Shown here: one piece after another, positions 31,595 to 42,970 of the stretch
How positions within the stretch are numbered: the stretch's first letter is position 1
Layout of the letters: each line of letters opens with the position of its first letter
Origin: Mycobacterium persicum
GTDB lineage: Bacteria; Actinomycetota; Actinomycetes; Mycobacteriales; Mycobacteriaceae
DNA: 64,000 bases
Reading direction: 5' to 3'
Assembly: GCF_002086675.1 (NCBI RefSeq)
Contig: NZ_MVIF01000007.1
Span: forward strand, 1 to 64,000
Program-made: the position numbers and the translations under genes
Notes under the pieces: model-generated
Databases searched by the model: none
Seen by the model: the letters and a program-made list of their open reading frames with translations, nothing else
What the model was told of the DNA's origin: nothing

Positions 31595-31602
<8 letters not shown>
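31045..31602 (-). CDS. PAP2-family phosphatase, decaprenyl-phosphoribose phosphatase type (Rv3807c)
   Basis: 185 residues from the ATG at 31602. PAP2 motifs are visible: KRVVRRKRPHH (KxxxxxxRP), FPSAHATST (PSGH-type) and SRILLGVHYPSDV (SRxxxxxHxxxD). The acid-phosphatase fold dephosphorylates decaprenylphosphoryl-5-phosphoribose, the product of the adjacent UbiA. It has about five membrane helices. It overlaps ubiA by 4 bases and glfT2 by 8 bases, indicating one translationally coupled operon. Confidence 0.92.
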
Positions 31603-34701
<3,099 letters not shown>

Positions 34702-34953
34702 TTATCCGACCCCGCTGCCAAAACCCGACTTGGCGGCTCGCCCGAGTGCGGGTTCTCGCAGGTTTTGGGCAAGTGCGCAGGTTCTCATATCCGTCGCCGC
34801 CCCAACATCGCACCTTTGGTGCGATTGCCTCACGATTCGATATAGCCACTCTAGTCACACAAACCTCACTCGTACCATCGATCTTGTGGGCTTCCTCCGT
34901 CGACGACGGCGAGGGAGCCGACGCGACAAATAGTCCAGATTGAGGAGACTTCC

Positions 34954-35895
34954 GTGCCGAATCGACGCCGACGCAAGCTCTCGACCACCATGAGCGCAGT
35001 CGCGGCCCTGGCAGTTGCGAGTCCTTGTGCATACTTTCTCGTTTACGAATCGACCGCGGGAAGCAAACCGCCCGAGCACCACGAGTTTGTCCGGGCGGCA
35101 AGCGTGGCCGATCTGCCCGGTGAGCTGATGTCGGCCCTGTCGCAAGGGCTTTCGCAGTTCGGTATCAACCTGCCGCCGGTGCCAAGCCTGACCGGCGGCA
35201 GTGCCGCCGGCACCGGCCTGACCAGCCCGGGGCTGACCAGCCCGGGGCTGACCAGTCCGGGGCTGACCAGTCCGGGCCTGACCAGTCCGGGCCTGACCAG
35301 TCCGGGGCTGACCAGCCCGGGCCTGACCAGCCCGACGGGTTTGACGCCGTCGACGCCGGGATCGCTGGCCCTGCCTGGTACCACGTTGACGCCACCGACG
35401 CCGGGGACAGCGGTGAATCCCGGGCTGACCAGCCCCACCGGAGCGACGCCGGGCCTGACCAGCCCGACGGGGCTGGATCCGGCACTCGGCGGCGCCAGCG
35501 AGATTCCCATCACGACACCGGCCGGTCTGGACCCGGGGGCCGACGGCACCTACCCGATCCTGGGAGACCCATCGCTGGGCTACGGGCCGGGAACCGGCTA
35601 CGGGCCGGCGACCAGCCCGATCGGCACCGGTGGTGGCGCAGCCAGCAGCGGCGGCGGCGGGCTGCTCAACGATGTGATGCAGGCGGCCAATCAGCTGGGC
35701 GCCGGGCAGGCCATCGACCTGCTGAAGGGCGTGCTGATGCCGTCCATCATGCAGGCCATCCAGAACGGCGGCGCCGCGGCGCCGGCCGCTGGCGCGCCCG
35801 CCGTCGGTGCACCCGCCGTGGTCCCGCCCGCGGTGCCGGCGGCTGCCGCACCGGTGGTGGCACCACCGGCAGCGCCGACGACGCCCGTCGCCTGA
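34954..35895 (+). CDS. erp: Exported repetitive protein Erp (PirG)
   Basis: GTG start; 313 residues (M. tuberculosis 284). A surface-exposed virulence-associated protein of pathogenic mycobacteria. It has a signal sequence (PNRRRRKLSTTMSAVAALAV), a conserved N-domain ending FGINLPPVPSLTGG, a central PGLTS repeat region and a C-domain (GGGLLNDVMQAANQLGAGQAI) with a Pro/Ala tail. Eight uninterrupted GLTSP units are present, then degenerate ones. The repeat region and the Ala-rich tail account for the extra length. Divergent from glf, with a 264-bp intergenic region. Confidence 0.95.
   Translation: MPNRRRRKLSTTMSAVAALAVASPCAYFLVYESTAGSKPPEHHEFVRAASVADLPGELMSALSQGLSQFGINLPPVPSLTGGSAAGTGLTSPGLTSPGLTSPGLTSPGLTSPGLTSPGLTSPGLTSPTGLTPSTPGSLALPGTTLTPPTPGTAVNPGLTSPTGATPGLTSPTGLDPALGGASEIPITTPAGLDPGADGTYPILGDPSLGYGPGTGYGPATSPIGTGGGAASSGGGGLLNDVMQAANQLGAGQAIDLLKGVLMPSIMQAIQNGGAAAPAAGAPAVGAPAVVPPAVPAAAAPVVAPPAAPTTPVA
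35215..35334 (+). repeat. Eight tandem 15-bp repeats encoding GLTSP
   Basis: Units of the form GG(C/G)CTGACCAG(C/T)CCG are repeated eight times in frame inside erp. Unit differences are mostly synonymous. This is a coding minisatellite prone to length change between strains. Confidence 0.85.
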
Positions 35896-35935
35896 AGCCC
35901 CGCAGCCTCGAAAAGGACCTAGGGACCTGCCACCT

Positions 35936-35979
35936 GACGACACCGCAGAGTCGCCACGTCATCACTCTGCGGTGTCGTC
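35936..35979 (+). terminator. 16-bp-stem hairpin after erp
   Basis: GACGACACCGCAGAGT (35936-35951) pairs exactly with ACTCTGCGGTGTCGTC (35964-35979), followed by GACAGGTTTTCCCC. Intrinsic terminator of erp before the amidase gene. Confidence 0.75.
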
Positions 35980-36047
35980 GACAGGTTTTCCCCATAAGTA
36001 CCGTGTCGCCTCATAAGAAACATTAGGCACACAAGTAACATCGGCTG

Positions 36048-37688
36048 GTGGCGTCTCGCAGCCGTGCCCCGACAATGCTGGTCACCGCTGTCGCCGCCAC
36101 GGTGGTCATCGTCTCGTGGGTGCTGAACCGTCCTGCGCACAGCGCCCATGAGCGACCGCCGGCGCAGGACACCCAACTCGTCGAGCAACCGCTGATCGGC
36201 CTCGGCGGCGGCGTCACGGTTCGCGAACTGACTCAGGACACGCCGTTCTCGTTGGTCGCATTGACCGGTGACCTGACTGGTACCTCGACGCGGGTGCGGG
36301 CCAAACGTCCCGACGGGTCGTGGGGGCCGTGGTACCAAGCCGAGTATGAAACCGCGGCGCCCGACGCACCGGGCTCGAGTTCGGCGAACCCCGGTGAGGG
36401 GCCGCGCAGCACCGATCCGGTGTTCGTCGGCACCACCACGACCGTCCAGGTCGCGGTCACCCGACCGGTCGATGCGCCGGTGACCCAGCCGCCGGTGGCC
36501 GCCGAAACGAACCCGGCCGGCCTGGGTTATCGTCCGGCCACCAAGGAGCAGCCGTTCGGGCAGAACATCTCGGCGATCCTCATCTCGCCACCGCGGGCGC
36601 CGGCCCGGACGCAGTGGACACCACCGACCGGGGTCACGATGCCCGGCCAAGCGCCGCCCATCATCAGCCGTGCCGAATGGGGAGCCGACGAATCGCTGCG
36701 CTGCGGTAGCCCGCAATACGACCGGGCGGTTCGCGCCGCGGTGGTTCACCACACCGCCGGCAGCAACGATTATTCGCCCCTGGAGTCCGCCGGGATCGTC
36801 AAGGCGATCTACACGTATCACAGCAAGACGCTGGGCTGGTGCGACATCGCCTACAACGCGCTGGTCGACAAGTACGGCCAGGTGTTCGAGGGCAGTGCCG
36901 GTGGCCTCACCAAACCGGTCGAGGCGTTCCACACCGGCGGATTCAACCGCGACACCTGGGGTGTGGCGATGATCGGCAACTTCGACGACGTCGCGCCGAC
37001 ACCGCTGCAACTCCGCGCCGTCGGGCGACTGCTCGGCTGGCGGCTGGGCATGGACGACGTCGACCCCAAGGGCACCGTCGAGCTGGAGTCGGCCGGCAGC
37101 TCCTACACAACCTATCCGGCTGGTGCGATAGCGCGGTTGCCAGCCATCTTCACCCACCGCGACGTCGGCAACACCGACTGCCCGGGCAATGCCGGCTACG
37201 CCCTGATGGATGAAATCCGGGACATCGCCGCACATTTCAACGATCCCCCCGAGGAGTTGCTGAAGGCCCTGGAGGGCGGTGTGATCTACGAACGCTGGCA
37301 GGCGCTGGGGGGGATGAACAGCGTACTGGGCGCACCCACCTCGCCCGAGGCCGAGGCGGCCGGTGCGGCGCGGTACGTAACTTTCGCCAAGGGAGCGATG
37401 TACTGGTCACCCGAAACCGGCGCGCAACCGGTCACCGGCGCGATCTACGACGCCTGGGCTTCGCTGAGCTACGAACGCGGGCCGCTTGGCCTGCCGACCA
37501 GCGCCGAGATCCAAGAACCGCTGCGAATCACGCAGAACTTCCAGCATGGGGTGTTGAACTTCGAACGGCTCACCGGCAATATCACCGAGGTTGTCGACGG
37601 AATCACGACGCCGCTGTCGACTCAGCCCCCGAGCGGCCCCGAGGTCCCTCCCGAACACTTCTCGCTGCCAACGCATCCAGTGAACTGA
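36048..37688 (+). CDS. N-acetylmuramoyl-L-alanine amidase-like protein with LGFP repeats (Rv3811)
   Basis: GTG start; 546 residues (Rv3811 539). An N-terminal signal-anchor (TMLVTAVAATVVIVSWVL) and a Thr/Pro-rich region are followed by an Amidase_2/PGRP domain at about 205-400. Putative zinc ligands are in AVVHHTAGSND, FTHRDVGNTDCPG. Two LGFP-type repeats follow (IYERWQALGGMNSVLGAPTS; IYDAWASLSYERGPLGLPTS), which in related proteins bind arabinogalactan-peptidoglycan. It likely trims or binds peptidoglycan outside the membrane. Confidence 0.88.
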   Translation: MASRSRAPTMLVTAVAATVVIVSWVLNRPAHSAHERPPAQDTQLVEQPLIGLGGGVTVRELTQDTPFSLVALTGDLTGTSTRVRAKRPDGSWGPWYQAEYETAAPDAPGSSSANPGEGPRSTDPVFVGTTTTVQVAVTRPVDAPVTQPPVAAETNPAGLGYRPATKEQPFGQNISAILISPPRAPARTQWTPPTGVTMPGQAPPIISRAEWGADESLRCGSPQYDRAVRAAVVHHTAGSNDYSPLESAGIVKAIYTYHSKTLGWCDIAYNALVDKYGQVFEGSAGGLTKPVEAFHTGGFNRDTWGVAMIGNFDDVAPTPLQLRAVGRLLGWRLGMDDVDPKGTVELESAGSSYTTYPAGAIARLPAIFTHRDVGNTDCPGNAGYALMDEIRDIAAHFNDPPEELLKALEGGVIYERWQALGGMNSVLGAPTSPEAEAAGAARYVTFAKGAMYWSPETGAQPVTGAIYDAWASLSYERGPLGLPTSAEIQEPLRITQNFQHGVLNFERLTGNITEVVDGITTPLSTQPPSGPEVPPEHFSLPTHPVN

Positions 37689-37710
37689 GGTCCGGTTAGT
37701 CTTGCGTCTC

Positions 37711-39657
37711 GTGCCCGAGACGCCGTATCTGACGATCGACCTGGCTCGGGTGCGGGACAATTTCGCGGCGCTGCAAGCCGCGCTGCCCGGCGCTTCGATT
37801 CGCTATGCCGTCAAGGCGAACCCGAGCGAACCGATTCTGCGCCTGCTCGCGGGCGAAGGCTCCGAATTTGATGTTGCTTCGCCCGGCGAGATCGACGCGT
37901 GCCGATTGGCCGGTATCGACGGTAGCCGGCTGGCGTTCGGCAACACCATCAAGAAGCCGGCCGCGGTCGGCCATGCGTATGCCAGCGGGGTGCGGCGGTT
38001 CGCGTTCGACACCGCTGAGGGTTTGGCCGCGATCGCCGAGCATGCTCCCAAAGCCAGCGTGGAATGCCGTATCGCTCCGGCCTTTCCGTCGTCGGTCACG
38101 CCGTTTGGCCACAAGTTCGGGTGTGCCCCCAAGGAGGCCGCCGGGCTGCTCGTACATGCCCGGCATCTGGGCTTGCACCCCGAGGGCGTCTGCTTCCACG
38201 TCGGTTCCCAGCAGCTCGACCCGGCCGCGTGGGAGCTCGGGATACGTTGTGCCGCGGACATATTCGCAGAGTTCGACGGCCTCACGACGGTCAACGCCGG
38301 CGGCGGATTCCCCCTTGCCTATGCCACCGGTGCCCCACCACTAAGAGCCGTTGCCGACACCATCAGGTCGGCGCTGGAACGTCATTTCGGCCCCCGTCAT
38401 CCCACGCTGGTGATCGAACCCGGCCGCGCGATCGTGGGTTCAGCGGGTGTCATACGCGCCGAAGTGGTGTCGGCAAGGACCGGTACCGATGGTCACCGTT
38501 GGGTGTACCTCGACATCGGTCGCTACCAGGGTCTTGCGGAATCGGAAAACGAGTACATCCGTTATCGCCTGAGGACCGACCGGGACGGCGACCCGGTCGC
38601 CGATGCGGTGCTCGCCGGACCCACCTGCGACGGCGACGACGTGCTCTACCGCAGCTACCCGCTTCCGGTGACGCTGCGTCCCGGCGACGGCGTACAGATC
38701 GACGATGCCGGGGCCTACACCGCGAGCTACGCGGCGGTGAGATTCAACGGATTTGCGTCGCTGCCAACATATTTCGTGGGTGGAGCCGGTGTCGCCGCAC
38801 CGAGCCGGGAGATCATCGAGCCGCTGGCGCCGGGGCTGAGCCGACGCTGGCAACTGGACCAGGTCATCTGTGAGGAAAGTACCCCATTCCAGCGACTGCT
38901 GATTGGCAAGACAGCCCAGGGCGTGGCGTTGTTCAGTGATGGCGAACGGCAGAGCACCGAGTTCAGCCAGCTGGTGTATCACGAGGCGTTGCTGGTGCCG
39001 GCCTTGCTGTTGGCGGAGCAGATCGACCGAATATTGGTCATCGGTTCCGGCGAAGGTGTGGTGAGCCAGCTTGCGGTAGCCGCCGGGGCGACACATGTCG
39101 ATCACGTCGACATCGATCGAGATGCCGTTCGGCTCTGCGCCGAGCATCTGCCCTACGGCTACTCGATGGACGAACTGCGCAGCGCTGAACAAGGATTCGG
39201 TCCGGTCACCGTCCATTACTGCGACGGAAGGGAATTCGTCGAGCGGTGCACCGAGTGCTACGACGTCGTCGTGGTCGATCTGCCCGACGAGCGCACCGGG
39301 CTCGCCCAGCACAACCGGTTGTACGACGTCGACTTTCTCAGACCATGCCGCGCAATCGGCCGAGTCGTCGTGTCCCAGGCCGGCTGCCCGACACTGTGGC
39401 GCAACGAGTCACTGCGCCGGTCGTGGCGACGCTTTCACGAAACCTTTGACACCGTGGTTTATTTCGGCAGTGACGAGCACGAATGGGCGTTCTTGTGTGG
39501 AATGTCCGGACCTGTTCACCCTGATCCCGTCGCTCTGATGGCGAAACGATTGCCGAGATTGCTCTACCGCCCACGCACCATCGATGCCAGCTCGCTCGCT
39601 GGGCGCACCGTTGCCCCCAATGCGCTGCGCACTTTCTCCAACCCCAAGTTCCGCTGA
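37711..39657 (+). CDS. Fused ornithine-decarboxylase-like / spermidine-synthase-like protein
   Basis: 648 residues from the GTG at 37711 (a TTG at 37702 is also possible). Residues 1-370 are a fold-III PLP decarboxylase with PLP Lys35 in RYAVKANP, HVGSQ, NAGGGFP, EPGRAIVGSAG and AGPTCDGDDVL with Cys306, then GAYT and FNGF. The GPTCDxxD/FNGF pattern is that of ornithine decarboxylase rather than diaminopimelate decarboxylase. Residues 375-620 are a spermidine-synthase fold: LVYHEALLVPALL, GSGEG (445-449, where GGGDG is usual) and VVVDLPDER (Asp523, Asp526, equivalent to the catalytic DxxD). The substrate-loop DE pair of SpeE appears as SQ. It could make a diamine and alkylate it in one polypeptide. 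Convergent with the DUF350 operon. Activity is inferred. Confidence 0.85.
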   Translation: MPETPYLTIDLARVRDNFAALQAALPGASIRYAVKANPSEPILRLLAGEGSEFDVASPGEIDACRLAGIDGSRLAFGNTIKKPAAVGHAYASGVRRFAFDTAEGLAAIAEHAPKASVECRIAPAFPSSVTPFGHKFGCAPKEAAGLLVHARHLGLHPEGVCFHVGSQQLDPAAWELGIRCAADIFAEFDGLTTVNAGGGFPLAYATGAPPLRAVADTIRSALERHFGPRHPTLVIEPGRAIVGSAGVIRAEVVSARTGTDGHRWVYLDIGRYQGLAESENEYIRYRLRTDRDGDPVADAVLAGPTCDGDDVLYRSYPLPVTLRPGDGVQIDDAGAYTASYAAVRFNGFASLPTYFVGGAGVAAPSREIIEPLAPGLSRRWQLDQVICEESTPFQRLLIGKTAQGVALFSDGERQSTEFSQLVYHEALLVPALLLAEQIDRILVIGSGEGVVSQLAVAAGATHVDHVDIDRDAVRLCAEHLPYGYSMDELRSAEQGFGPVTVHYCDGREFVERCTECYDVVVVDLPDERTGLAQHNRLYDVDFLRPCRAIGRVVVSQAGCPTLWRNESLRRSWRRFHETFDTVVYFGSDEHEWAFLCGMSGPVHPDPVALMAKRLPRLLYRPRTIDASSLAGRTVAPNALRTFSNPKFR

Positions 39658-39688
39658 CCGAGTTCGGTCTAAATCTCTAAACGCCCCA

Positions 39689-40144
39689 TCAAAGAATCGC
39701 CACGGCAACCACTATGCCCAACGCGAATTGCGCCGCCGCCACGATAAGACACTCGAAGCTGTATTCGTCGGCCTGGAACAACGTATCCATGTCGATTCCG
39801 ATGACCAGGGTCGCGATCCGCATCATCACCACCTGCGCGGCGATGCCCACGATGCCGAACGTCGCCGACGCCAGCAGCCCCTCGCCCAACCTGCCCGACG
39901 ACGAATAGATCGCCAGCACCACAATCAGCGCCATGCTCACCATCCCGGCGGCGGCCACAATGATGGCGTTGGGCTTACCCGCGCGCACCATCTTGCGCAA
40001 CGGTCCCGGGGTGGTGAAGTCGATCGCGTGGAACCCGATGATCATCAGCACCAGACCCAGGATCGAGTACAAGACGACGGCGCCGACCCCGCGACCGAGC
40101 CAACTCCAGTAGTCCGAATGCAGCGCCACGATGGATGTCGTCAT
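39689..40144 (-). CDS. DUF350 (YjfL-like) membrane protein
   Basis: 151 residues. Four hydrophobic helices arranged as two similar halves, with the family hallmark GFHAIDFTTPGPLRKMVRAGKPNAII after the first helix. DUF350 proteins (E. coli YjfL) are of unknown function and recur beside PspA, YjfC/YgiC ATP-grasp ligases and spermidine-synthase-like genes. It is the last gene of a three-gene minus-strand operon, 51 bp after the ligase gene, and its end lies 31 bp from the end of the fusion gene. Confidence 0.85.
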   Translation of the reverse strand: MTTSIVALHSDYWSWLGRGVGAVVLYSILGLVLMIIGFHAIDFTTPGPLRKMVRAGKPNAIIVAAAGMVSMALIVVLAIYSSSGRLGEGLLASATFGIVGIAAQVVMMRIATLVIGIDMDTLFQADEYSFECLIVAAAQFALGIVVAVAIL

Positions 40145-40195
40145 CGAAGATCAGCTCCGTTTCATTTTGGCGGAAGGTTCACTTGGCGGAACGGT

Positions 40196-41362
40196 TTATT
40201 TCAGCGGAATCCGGTGCGGGACAAACGCAGCGCCATCGTCGGTGACCAGTCCGGCGGTCTCCCGGATACCCATACCCGCCGACGAGTCACCGACGATCCA
40301 CGCTCCCAAGGCGGGGCGCATATCGTCGAATTCCGGTAGCGGATCCAGTAATTGGTAGACGAAGCCCTCTTCACCGTAGACACCGCCGGTGGCGGTCTCC
40401 ATGCCGGCGCCGACGATCGTGATATTTGCGCCTTCGCGACCCAGCTTGGGTTTGCGGACGTACTCGGTGAGTTCATGCGGGTCGTCGATGTAGGCGGGCA
40501 ACAGGTTCGGGTGCCCGGGATACATCTCCCACAACACCGCAAGGATCGCCTTGTTGGACAACAGCGCCTTCCACAGCGGCTCGATCCACATCGTCTGCGG
40601 CAGGCTCGATACCACGTGCTGGCCGAACTGATCATCGAGCACCCATTCCCACGGGTGCAGTTTGAAGATGGCCTCGATCGGCGCCTCTTCCAGATCGACG
40701 AATCGCTCCAGCGCGGCATCCCAGCCGACGTCCTCGATCATCAAGCCGACGGTCTGAAAACCGGCTTCAGCCGCGGTCTCCTGCAGGTACGTCGTGGTGA
40801 TCTGGTCTTCGCCGGTCGCTTCCACACCCGACCAGGTGAAGTGAAGTTCGTTGCCGGGCAACAGATCAGCGACCGCCTTCCAGCGGTCGACGAGCTGTTC
40901 GTGCAACGAGTTCCACTGGTCGTCGGCGGGGAATTTGTCCTTGAGCCAATACCACTGCAGGATTGCGGCCTCCAGCAGTGTGGTCGGGGTGTCGGCGTTG
41001 TATTCCAGCAGCACCGCCGGCCGGCGACCGTCGTAACGCAAGTCGAAGCGGCCGTAGACATGTGGATCGGAACGCCGCCACGATTCGGCGATGAACGGCC
41101 AACTCCACTCGGGCAGACCGAAATCGGCGTACCGCTCCATCAGGACCACCTGCTCGACGGCATTGAGGCACATCGAGTGCAGCAGTTCGACATCGGCTTC
41201 CAGCGCCAGGATCTCGTCCATGTCGAACTCGTAGTACACCGATTCGTCCCAGTACGGCCGGTCGGCGCCGGTCGCATCGCGCGCGGGCGTGCCGTACACC
41301 AGGCCTTGCGATTCGACGATGGATCGCCAGTTGGGACGCGGCTGGGTCCGGGCGCGTTTCAC
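40196..41362 (-). CDS. Glutathionylspermidine-synthase-like ATP-grasp ligase (YgiC/YjfC type)
   Basis: 388 residues, the length of stand-alone YgiC/YjfC proteins, which lack the amidase half of E. coli Gss. ATP-grasp motifs are clear: GRFDLRYDG and LLEYNADTPTTLLEAA (N-terminal lobe), AIFKLHPWEWVLDD, NKAILAVLWEMYPGHPNLLP, VRKPKLGREGANI (nucleotide loop), and PALGAWIVGDSSAGMGIRE near the end. The family joins a carboxylate to an amine with ATP hydrolysis. In Gss the amine is spermidine; for the YgiC subgroup the substrate is unproven. The start overlaps the preceding gene by 4 bases. Confidence 0.88.
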   Translation of the reverse strand: MKRARTQPRPNWRSIVESQGLVYGTPARDATGADRPYWDESVYYEFDMDEILALEADVELLHSMCLNAVEQVVLMERYADFGLPEWSWPFIAESWRRSDPHVYGRFDLRYDGRRPAVLLEYNADTPTTLLEAAILQWYWLKDKFPADDQWNSLHEQLVDRWKAVADLLPGNELHFTWSGVEATGEDQITTTYLQETAAEAGFQTVGLMIEDVGWDAALERFVDLEEAPIEAIFKLHPWEWVLDDQFGQHVVSSLPQTMWIEPLWKALLSNKAILAVLWEMYPGHPNLLPAYIDDPHELTEYVRKPKLGREGANITIVGAGMETATGGVYGEEGFVYQLLDPLPEFDDMRPALGAWIVGDSSAGMGIRETAGLVTDDGAAFVPHRIPLK

Positions 41363-42021
41363 GAGCCGCTGCTCCCGCCGCCGCCCTTGCCGCCGCTGCC
41401 GCCGAGCCCGCCGCGCGAAATCGTGGTACCGGACTTGGTGGTGATCGTGGCGCCCTTCGGCGCAACCGTGGTGCCTCCGCTGGGGCGTTGACCGACGTTA
41501 CCGGAGCTGCCGTAGTAGTACCGGTACTGATGTCCGCCGTAGAAGAAGAAGCCGTTGAGGCCCGCGGTATGGCCGGTGCAGTAGCTGTCGGGGACGATCA
41601 CCGGTTGACCATTCGGGTCGTCCTGGACGCATTGGGCGGTGACGTGCTCGGGCGTCAGCAACCAGTACCCGAGGCCGGCCACCAGACCCACCACGCCGAC
41701 GCCGGCCGCGGCGCCCATTAGGACACGCTTCTGCTTGGCGCGCTTGGCCTCGGCCTCCCGCCGAGCCTCTTCGATCTCGCGCTGCTTGTCCTCGTACTTC
41801 CGTCGGGCCCGCAGCTCGGCCGGCGTCGGGGGCCGCGGCCGCGCGGTTTCGGGGTCCTGATACTGGATGCTGCCGCCGGCCCGGCGCTTGGCCGGTGCGT
41901 CTCCTGCTGATTCGGCATCCGGCACCGGCTGCGTCTCGTCGGACCGCTCGGCAGCCGCGGCGGGCCCGCCCTGGTCGTCGTCGGGGCGGCTGCTAACCGG
42001 TGGGTCTGGTTCCGACCCCAC
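41359..42021 (-). CDS. Membrane-anchored YgiB/DUF1190-like protein
   Basis: 220 residues from the GTG at 42021, chosen because GGAGGAGAG lies 5 bases upstream; the frame opens at 42066. It has an acidic, Pro-rich cytoplasmic N-terminus, a charged coiled-coil-like stretch (about residues 70-100, RKYEDKQREIEEARREAEAK), one membrane helix (about 102-122) and an external domain with two cysteines (QCVQDD, DSYCTGH) and Tyr-rich YGGHQYRYYYG. The tail VAPKGATITTKSGTTISRGG resembles the C-terminus of E. coli YgiB, encoded next to YgiC. The YgiB link rests on that tail and on synteny, so it is tentative. It overlaps the ligase gene (ATGA). Confidence 0.75.
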   Translation of the reverse strand: MGSEPDPPVSSRPDDDQGGPAAAAERSDETQPVPDAESAGDAPAKRRAGGSIQYQDPETARPRPPTPAELRARRKYEDKQREIEEARREAEAKRAKQKRVLMGAAAGVGVVGLVAGLGYWLLTPEHVTAQCVQDDPNGQPVIVPDSYCTGHTAGLNGFFFYGGHQYRYYYGSSGNVGQRPSGGTTVAPKGATITTKSGTTISRGGLGGSGGKGGGGSSGS

Positions 42022-42142
42022 TAGCTCTCCTCCGGTCCGGGTAACGGGCCCGGCGAGGCGACACACTTGCCGCCCAGGGGGCGAGCATCAGGCTGGTACG
42101 CCGGCACGCGGGCAGTCTCCCACATCAGCGGCGCCGTCCGGA

Positions 42143-42970
42143 TCAGGACCACCAGCGCTCCAGCACCCGCGCGACGCCGTCGTCGGTGTTGGCAGCGGTG
42201 ACCTCATTGGCCGCGGCGCGCGCCTCGGGGTGGGCATTGCCCATCGCCACCCCGAGCCCGGCCCGCAGCAGCATCGGCACGTCATTGGGCATGTCCCCGA
42301 AAGCCACCACGTCCGCCTCGGCGATCCCCAGGGGCCGGCCGATTTCTGCCACACCGGTGGCCTTGCTGATGCCCAACGGAACGACCTCGACCAGCCCATT
42401 GTTGGTCGAATAGGTGATTTCCCCTGCGGTTCCGAGATGTTTGGCCAGCCGGGCCGCCATCTCCGCGCTGGTGGCGCCGGTCTTGCGGATCAGCAGCTTG
42501 ATCGCGGGCGCGCTGAGCAGATCTTCGATCGACACCTCGGTGTGGTCCGGGTTCAGCCAGGCATGCTCGTAGCCCGGTGAACTGACGAACTGCGGGGTCG
42601 CCGTATCGTGCGCACGGTCGCCGATGCGCTCGACGGCCAACCCGGAACCGGGGATGACCCGCCGGGCGATCTCGGCCAGAGCGGCCAGAGCATCCACGGA
42701 CAGGGTGTGCGCCGATACCACCCGATCGGTGGCGGGGTCATAGATGACCGCGCCATTGGCACACACCGCCATCGGCGCGAAGCCGAGTGCGTCGACCACC
42801 GGCCGCACCCAGCGCGGTGGGCGGCCGGTGGCCAGGATGAACGTCGCGCCGCCGGCGACGGCGGCGCGCACCGCCGCGCGGGTGCGCGCGGTCACGGTTT
42901 CGTCGTCGTCGAGCAGGGTGCCGTCGACGTCGCACGCGATGAGCGCCGGCGGGCTCGGCGGCGTCGTCAG
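42143..42970 (-). CDS. Cof-type HAD hydrolase (Rv3813c) with apparent CTG start
   Basis: 275 residues if begun at the CTG at 42970 (Rv3813c 273). The first in-frame ATG/GTG/TTG is the GTG at 42895, which would delete the catalytic motif I, LIACDVDGTLLDDD, so the real start must lie upstream. CTG at 42970 overlaps the TGA of the preceding acyltransferase gene exactly as an ATGA overlap would. Other HAD motifs: FILATGRPP (II region), KLLIRK (III) and VVAFGDMPNDVPML (IV). Phosphatase of the Cof/sugar-phosphatase subfamily; substrate unknown. Confidence 0.85.
   Translation of the reverse strand: MTTPPSPPALIACDVDGTLLDDDETVTARTRAAVRAAVAGGATFILATGRPPRWVRPVVDALGFAPMAVCANGAVIYDPATDRVVSAHTLSVDALAALAEIARRVIPGSGLAVERIGDRAHDTATPQFVSSPGYEHAWLNPDHTEVSIEDLLSAPAIKLLIRKTGATSAEMAARLAKHLGTAGEITYSTNNGLVEVVPLGISKATGVAEIGRPLGIAEADVVAFGDMPNDVPMLLRAGLGVAMGNAHPEARAAANEVTAANTDDGVARVLERWWS

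Noticed and set aside
35215..35334. Short regularly spaced repeats considered as a CRISPR array
   Set aside because: Contiguous 15-bp units without spacers, in frame within erp; a coding minisatellite.
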